A stretch of 64,000 bases of DNA, taken from Amaranthus tricolor. Taxonomy: Eukaryota; Streptophyta; Magnoliopsida; Caryophyllales; Amaranthaceae. Below the pieces are notes generated by a model. That model was not told where the DNA came from, did no database searches, and was given only the letters and a program-made list of their open reading frames with translations. A program made the translations under genes and the position numbers. Each line of letters opens with the position of its first letter. Position 1 is the first letter of the stretch. The DNA is taken from NCBI RefSeq assembly GCF_026212465.1, contig NC_080048.1:28436317-28500316 (forward strand), written 5' to 3'. Shown here in pieces: positions 58,236-64,000 of the stretch.

Positions 58236-59460
58236 AGTTCTCTTGTTGTAACTCTATAAGCTTTACGATGAGATGAATAGCCAAGAAATACTACTTCATC
58301 ACTTATTTCATCAAACTTTCCTATATTTCGTTTTCCATTAACATGAACAAAGCATTTACATCAAAACACACAAAAATAGGAAATATTCAGTTTTACACCT
58401 TTAAAAAATTCATAGGGTGTCTTAGAAGTGATAGGTCTTATTAGTATACGATTTAAAATATAGCATGCAACATTGACAGCCTCTGCCCAAAAATTCCTAG
58501 AAGACCACTAGCAATTAACATGGTTCTAGCCATTTCCTCTAGCGTTCTATTTTTTTCTTTCTACCACACCATTTTATTGAGGTGTTCTAGGTGCGGAAAA
58601 ATTATGACTTATTCAATGTTCATTGCAATAATTCATAAAGCTTGAATTTTCAAATTTTTTACCATGATCAAACCTTATGTGAATAAGTTGATTATTACTA
58701 GATTTTTGTATTTTGTTGGCGAAAGAAACAAACTCCTAAAAAGCTTCATCTTTAGTTGATAAAAATAAAGTCCATATAAATCTACTATAATCATCAACAA
58801 TAACAAATACATATCGTTTGCCACTACGATTTTGGATTCTCATAGGTCCACAAAGATCCATATGGATTAGCTCAAGCAGTTTTGAAGTGGTCACCACATT
58901 CTTTGGTTTGAAGGACAACCTCACTTGTTTTCCTTTGGCGCAAGGATCACAAATTTCATCCTTTAGGAATTTTATGGATGGTAATCCTCTTACTAAGTCT
59001 TTTGATCTTAAGGTATTAATCAAAGAAAAGCTAGCATGACCTAGACGTTTATGCCAAAGAAGTGGGTTTTCTTCTATGACACTGAGACAAGTTAGACTCG
59101 ATTTGGAAACAGTGTTGACATCCACAACATAAGCGTTCCCTTTTCGAATTCCTTCCAGAACAGTGTATCCTGTGTCACTCCTAGAAATAATACATTTTTC
59201 AGAAGTGAAGTTTACAGAGTTGCCTTTGTCACAGAACTGAGAAATACTTGGTAAGTTATGTTTTAAATTCTCGACCAAAAATACATCATCAATTGCATGG
59301 GAACTTGACCTTCCTACTTTTCCTTTGGCGATGATTTAACCTTTCATGTTGTCACCGAAAGTCACAATTCCCCCATCATAGGTTTCCAGTGAGAGAATTT
59401 TGAATTATCACCTGTCATGTGCTTGGAACACCCACTGTCGAGATACTATGAGTTGTTCCC
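58236..59460 (-). pseudogene. copia protease and integrase
   Basis: Protease at about 59445-59270 contains YLDSGCSKHMTGD (catalytic DSG kept), preceded by a TAG where Trp is usual. Then MVENLKHNLPSISQFCDKGN and the GAG-pre-integrase finger (LLWHKRLGHASF, CDPCAKGKQ). The integrase core has HMDLCGPM and VIVDDYSRFIWTLFLSTK. Downstream of 58736 the core continues in broken frames (NGVVERKKNRTLEEMARTML, LNRILIRPITSKTPYEF) with stops, up to LGYSSHRKAYRV near 58270. Inactive. Confidence 0.9.
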
Positions 59461-59717
59461 CGTCACTAGGACCTGCATGAAAAATTAATTGTTAGAATTA
59501 GGAACCCAGTCTTTCTTGGGTTCCTTTTCGATTTAACATAATCAACTTTCTTAATCCAAATACGATCGACATAGTCTCTATTGGAGACAGTATGCTGTTC
59601 CCTTTTAGCACACTGGATTTTTAGATGTCCAGTTTTTCCGCAAAAGGTGCAGACTTTGCTACTTGGGAGATCGACATAGACCTTTTCCTTTTTATTATTC
59701 TTAAGGTAATCTAGACC
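59461..59717 (-). pseudogene. copia gag C-terminal part with a CCHC knuckle
   Basis: Reads DYLKNNKKEKVYVDLPSSKV then CTFCGKTGHLKIQC, a CCHC zinc knuckle, and HTVSNRDYVDRIWIKKVDYV. Its N-terminal continuation lies on the other side of CACTA copy C, from 62627. Confidence 0.88.
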
Positions 59718-59720
59718 TTC

Positions 59721-59990
59721 CTCTAGTGGAAAAAACCTCATTTGCTGCGGTTTTTTTTGCCATTATTTGCTGCGGTTTTGGCCCCCAGCAATAGTGATAG
59801 CAGCAAATGTCCTACTTTAAATGCTGCGGTTCAAAACTGCAGCAAATAAGGGCATTATTTGCTGCGGTCAGGGGCAAAAACCGCAGCAAATAAATTGGGT
59901 TATTTGCTGCGGTCAGGGGCAAAAACCGCAGCAAATAAATTGGGTTATTTGCTGCGGTCAGGGGCAAAACCGCAGCAAATAACTCTCCTT
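59721..59990 (-). repeat. CACTA C left subterminal repeats
   Basis: Three near-identical 46-49-bp units containing TTATTTGCTGCGGTCAGGGG and AAAACCGCAGCAAATAA (about 59846-59980), each a potential hairpin, follow the terminal GCTGCGG words. Confidence 0.9.
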
Positions 59991-60140
59991 TTTTTTTCTT
60001 TTTCCGTTTTATCCTTATAATAATGCAATAATAATACAATGTAATAACAGTGATTAATCCAATGATAATCACAAATAATCAACATTAATCTCTTTGTAAT
60101 AATAAACTCTCGCTCGTATATATAATATAACATTATGTAC

Positions 60141-60259
<119 letters not shown>

Positions 60260-60357
60260 CATTAAAGTATAAAAAATAATCTATACTAATTACAATTTAT
60301 CAAGGACAAATATTAGCAAGATACGCGGCAATCTTGTCTTTTAGTTCGCGCATCTCT

Positions 60358-60654
60358 TCACTTCTCAAAGGGCGTGTTTCCCTCGACAACACTTTTCTCT
60401 TTGTAAACTCCCTCCTCACCATGCCAAACCCAAACATGATATTGAGGCCTAAACCCACGTCGAAGTATGTGCTCCCTAAGGATATCAACACTATCTACCT
60501 TTGATACATTGCCACAACTGACACATGGGCAATAAAAACCAACTCCCCCCGTCCTAACTTGATGTTCAACCGCAATACTACAAAATTCTAATACGCCATC
60601 AATAAATTCCGACGATTCAATGCTTCCATACATCCAAGAACGATCGTTTGTCAT
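60358..60654 (-). CDS. small ORF: tnp2 N-terminal domain joined to the element's terminal exon
   Basis: From the ATG at 60654 (MTNDRSWMYGSIESSEFIDG), the conserved transposase-associated start also seen at 47310 in copy B, an intact 98-codon frame covers the Cys/His transposase-associated domain (GFYCPCVSCGNVSKVDSV, ILRREHILRR-like EHILRRGFRPQYHVWVWHG) and after KEKSVVEG runs across the deletion junction near 60385 into NTPFEK and a stop. A longer upstream in-frame extension exists but starts in AT-rich sequence unlike the family. If expressed it would be a DNA- or partner-binding fragment without a catalytic core. No evidence of expression; it may simply be a deletion by-product. Confidence 0.5.
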   Translation of the reverse strand: MTNDRSWMYGSIESSEFIDGVLEFCSIAVEHQVRTGGVGFYCPCVSCGNVSKVDSVDILREHILRRGFRPQYHVWVWHGEEGVYKEKSVVEGNTPFEK

Positions 60655-62340
60655 CCTAATTAGTGTGATTAATTGATTCAAAACAAAACAATAATTAATA
60701 ATATTCATATAAAAACAATAAAAATTAATAATTAATAATGTTTTTTTAAGATTGTTAATGATGACTTCAATTATACTATAAAAAGTGATCATTTTAAACT
60801 TGTAGGTGATTACTTTATAACTATAATTGGTCACTTTAGAATTGCTACAAATTATTTTGAAGGTACTTAAACTCTTTGATTATAATAATCTTTCTAAAAA
60901 TTTTAAAAAAAATAAAATTTAAAGTTATAATTGACTTTAATATACATCAAATTATATAACCTAATAGTGATCTTATTTGAAAATTTATGATACTAGCTAC
61001 AAACTAGACGTAGAGTACAAACAAGTATAAGTCCAATTCACCCTTAAAATCCAGTCTAGTGGCTTATCAATGAACTCCAACAACAACATAAACGAATCAT
61101 ACACATTTAAAACTTAAACGAACAAGAAACTTAAAAATTAAAAATACTTTCTGAACAAAAAATTATTTACTCCACAAATAATAATATACTAGTATTATTT
61201 ATCAACTAGGAGTATTATTATTTTGTATTAACTATAATAGAAATAACATGAAAAATAAGAATGCAATATTAATATTTTCATATTAAAATTTCACCTATTT
61301 CCCTAACCCTCAAGCAAATAAATACAATCATTAAAATACTAGATACTCACTTCAATTCAAAACAATTATTTCATTTATGTAAAATCAGTATTTTATGTAA
61401 AATCTATATTTTTTGTAAAATCTATAAGTTGAAACATAGTAAAGTAAAATTTTATTTAATTCGTTAAAATTTAAATTTTATTAATATTAATTTTTAATAA
61501 TTTTTAAAACATACACAACTAAAAATATTTAAAATCGAAATAATTAAATCAGATAAATTGTGAAAAACAAATATGACAACAACAAGAACAAAAGCAAATT
61601 TAAGCATTTAGACAACAACAAGAACAAGAACAGAAGCAAGGATTTACAACAACAAGATTATATTCGATTTTTTACAACAAGAATAAGCAACAAGAACAAC
61701 AACGTAACAAGATTTTTTACAAGAACAGCAACAACAAGAAGATGAACAGAAACATAATTATATTCGATGAACAGCAACAAGAACAACAACAAAATTCGAA
61801 GTTGGTTCAAAATAAAAATAAGGTAATTAATTTAGGTTTTTTTTTAGATATTTATCACACGTACAGTAGGTGAACAGAAGCAACAAGAACAGCAACAAAA
61901 TAGAAGCAACAAGTAGGTTTATGAAAATTCGAAGTTTGATGATGAACAAGAACAGAAGCAAGGATTTACCTTCAAAACACAAGTTTGATGATGTATAGTA
62001 GATGAACAGAAGCAACAAGAACAGCAACAAGTTTGTGAAGATGAATAGCAACAAGTTTGTGAAGATGAACAGCAACAAGTTTGTGAAGATGAACAGCAAC
62101 GAACACAAATGAAGATGAATAACAGCAAATGAATAAAACAGCGTTTGTGAAAATGAAGATGAACACAAGAAACGAACACAAATGATCTTGATGCTTAATC
62201 TTATACGTTTGTGAAGATGTAGAAGAGGAACGAAGCAAATGAAGATGAAGCGTTTTTTCAATGAAGAACAACTGTATAACGTATTTGAGAAGATATGCGA
62301 AATAAAAAGAAACTGGCGGGTTTTTGTCCAACAGTCATTT
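60655..62340 (-). other. CACTA C 5' leader, non-coding
   Basis: AT-rich, then a stretch rich in AACAACAAGAACAG/GAAGATGAACAGCAAC words (61560-62200), including three copies of AACAGCAACAAGTTTGTGAAGATG-like units near 62020-62095. Matches in style the GAACAAGAACAGTAGAAGAA region of copy A at 25200-25270. Frames read here on minus (for example Ser/Cys-rich) are repeat artefacts. Confidence 0.65.
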
Positions 62341-62623
62341 GCTGCGGTTCATAACAAAACCGGAGCAATTGATCTAATTTTGAAGGGTTATTTGCTGCGG
62401 TTGTGGAAAAACCGGAGCAATTAATCTAATTTTGAAGAGTTATTTGCTGCGGTTGTGGAAAATCGGAGCAATTAATGCATGATGCTAGGGTATTTGCTGC
62501 GGTCAAAGGGTTAACCGCAGCAATTAGAGTTTTTTTTTTTAATACGTTTTCCTATTTTTTGCTGCTAATACACAAAAACCGTAGCAAATAATGAGCAGCA
62601 AATACATTTTTTTTCCACTAGTG
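62341..62623 (-). repeat. CACTA C 5' subterminal repeats and terminus
   Basis: Five copies of TATTTGCTGCGGT with partners AACCGGAGCAATTAATC/AACCGCAGCAATTA, then CCACTAGTG ending at 62623. Confidence 0.92.
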
Positions 62624-62626
62624 TTC

Positions 62627-63810
62627 TGTATTTCTACTTTTAGCATTTAGAATCCATTTAGGAACATTTTTGATTTTCGCTTTTACTCTTGAGTTTAATT
62701 CAAGTTTTTATTTTTCATTGTCGGCTTGGTTGGATTCTAAGATGATTTTCAAATTTTGAAAATCAGAACATTTATCATTATTAGATGTGTCATTTAATTC
62801 CTTATTCATGCCTAGTAATTTATATTGGTCAATTCAACATTAAGAGTAATATTTTCTGTTTTCATTCTTTTCATTGTTGATCCAACACATTGAAGAATCT
62901 GTTTTGGACATCGGATCTAAAGGTATTTATATAGGAGACATGGTTTTTACTACTCTTAAGGTCTTTTTCAAGTTAGAGACATTTATCATTACATTCTTTC
63001 CATTTATCTCATGTCTCCATAAGCAACTCTATTAATTTATATCTATTTAATTTAAATAGATGGTTAGAAGACTTTACCTCTTTTCTTTTGGACTTCTCAT
63101 CTTTGCTTTCGTTTGAGGCCATGAGACATAAATTAATTGTTTCTTCATCTTCGGGGTTTTCAGTTTCAGCATCACTCTCGGATTCTCCCCATGTAGCTAT
63201 CATGGCTTTGCGAAAGTCGGTTTTGTTGAGATTTCCTTTGCTTGGTAGTCTTCTTGTATCCCTTGCCTTTCCCTTGCCCTTTTCGTTTTTTCACATAGGG
63301 CAATCTTTGATGAAGTGATCCGTACTTCCACACTTGTGGCATTCAAGGTTGGATTTGGTATTTGCAGTTCTTCTTTCTTTATTATTTCTTTGATTGGTGT
63401 ATTTGCTGTTCCTGAAGAACTTCTTGAATCTTCGTACTAGCATGGCAGCCTCCTCTTCATCACATTCTGATTCCTCTTGATCTGCTGCCGTTAGAGCCAA
63501 TCTCTTGTTTCGGTAACTGTCTGTTGTTCCCAGATGTAATTCGTGAGTCATAAGGGATCCAGCCAACTCTTCCAGATTGAATTTTGTAAAATCTTTAGAT
63601 TCCTGGATGGCTGTGACTTTTGCTCTCCAGCGTTCATCTTGAGGGAGACTCCTTAGAATTTTGCTCACTTGTTCATCGGTGGGAATAAGTCTTCCAAGAG
63701 AGACAAGTTCATTTGTGATATTAGTGAACCTTGTAAACATCTCTTGGATGCTTTCTCTTGGTTCCATAATGAACCGTTCATATTTGGACATCAACAAGTC
63801 AATCTTGGAA
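62627..63810 (-). pseudogene. copia gag (UBN2-type capsid and zinc knuckle), 5'-truncated
   Basis: Starting mid-domain at the LTR junction: KIDLLMSKYERFIMEPRESI, EMFTRFTNITNELVSLGRLI, LRSLPQDERWRAKVTAIQES and LEELAGSLMTHELHLGTTDS, a UBN2/gag capsid pattern, then an acidic linker and the knuckle CHKCGSTDHFIKDC at about 63340-63300. After 63290 it continues in shifted frame (MIATWGESESDAETENPEDE, INLCLMASNESKDEKSKRK) and decays with stops toward the CACTA C insertion. The first part of gag, the leader and the primer-binding site are missing: the frame opens directly out of LTR sequence. Confidence 0.9.
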
Positions 63811-64000
63811 CGAAAAAGTAAAAGAGACAACACAATTTTACGTGGAAACCTTCTAGGCCTAAATAGAAGGAAAAACCACGACCCCTCGGGATTTCAAAAC
63901 TCTCCAATATGTTTTAGGCAACTCGTTACTATTACATAAACACCGTGCTTCACTCGAAGCTTCTCTTACTAGGCCAATTTCTCTTTCTCTTGCTTCCCTT
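63811..64000 (-). repeat. 5' LTR of the copia element, partial
   Basis: Matches 48445 onward of the 3' LTR with few differences (for example ACCGTGCTTCACTCG against ACCTTGTTTCACTCG) and continues past the window edge. The terminal 138 bp of the LTR, which should adjoin the primer site, are absent. Confidence 0.93.

Noticed and set aside
61827..62331. Ser/Cys/Phe-rich frames on minus
   Set aside because: Low-complexity GAAGATGAACAGCAAC-type repeats of the CACTA C leader read on the other strand.

Overview
This window is plant nuclear DNA: AT-rich, with spliced genes, LTR retrotransposons primed by initiator tRNA-Met, CACTA and hAT transposons, MITEs and microsatellites. The one intact host gene is a type 1 ribosome-inactivating protein (RIP) gene on the minus strand at 6870-7802. 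RIPs of this type are common in Caryophyllales (amaranth/beet/spinach/pokeweed group), so that order is a plausible but unproven guess for the source.

Layout. 1-13.2 kb is a gene-margin region. It holds a broken hAT transposase tail (355-1035), a decayed three-exon fragment of a DDT-domain chromatin regulator (RLT-like; 2762-5375) with a 1.5-kb CACTA-type element in its first intron, the RIP gene, and small MITEs. From about 13.2 kb to the end everything recognisable is nested transposable elements. 13.8-15.2 kb: 97-bp tandem repeats and a Ty3/gypsy gag remnant. 15.2-25.8 kb: CACTA copy A (minus strand), with a tnp2 transposase, a TnpA-like second gene and 169-bp tandem repeats, split by a complete and possibly autonomous hAT element (18831-22281). 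25.8-33.5 kb: a Tekay/Del-like chromovirus (minus strand) with LTRs, PBS, gag, pol and chromodomain-like tail, its pol broken by five amber codons. 35.3-48.3 kb: CACTA copy B, split by a non-coding LTR element with 3-4 kb LTRs (a LARD, 36000-44788). 48.3-64 kb: a SIRE/Maximus-like Ty1/copia element (minus strand, running off the window) with an extra ORF after pol, split by a solo LTR of the LARD family (53767-56839) and by CACTA copy C (59721-62623).

Insertion order can be read from target-site duplications: hAT in CACTA A (TGTGGCTA), LARD in CACTA B (AACCT), solo LTR in copia (TAAAC), CACTA C in copia (TTC). No rRNA, tRNA or CRISPR was seen. The least ordinary items are the LARD family, whose LTRs carry 1, 4 or 8 copies of a 108-bp repeat and a hypervariable GC-rich island; 169-bp, nucleosome-sized tandem arrays inside two CACTA copies; the intact hAT element; and a small ORF in CACTA C that joins the tnp2 N-terminal domain to the element's terminal segment. 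Nothing here needs a wholly new class of system. All family names rest on motif reading; no database search was run.
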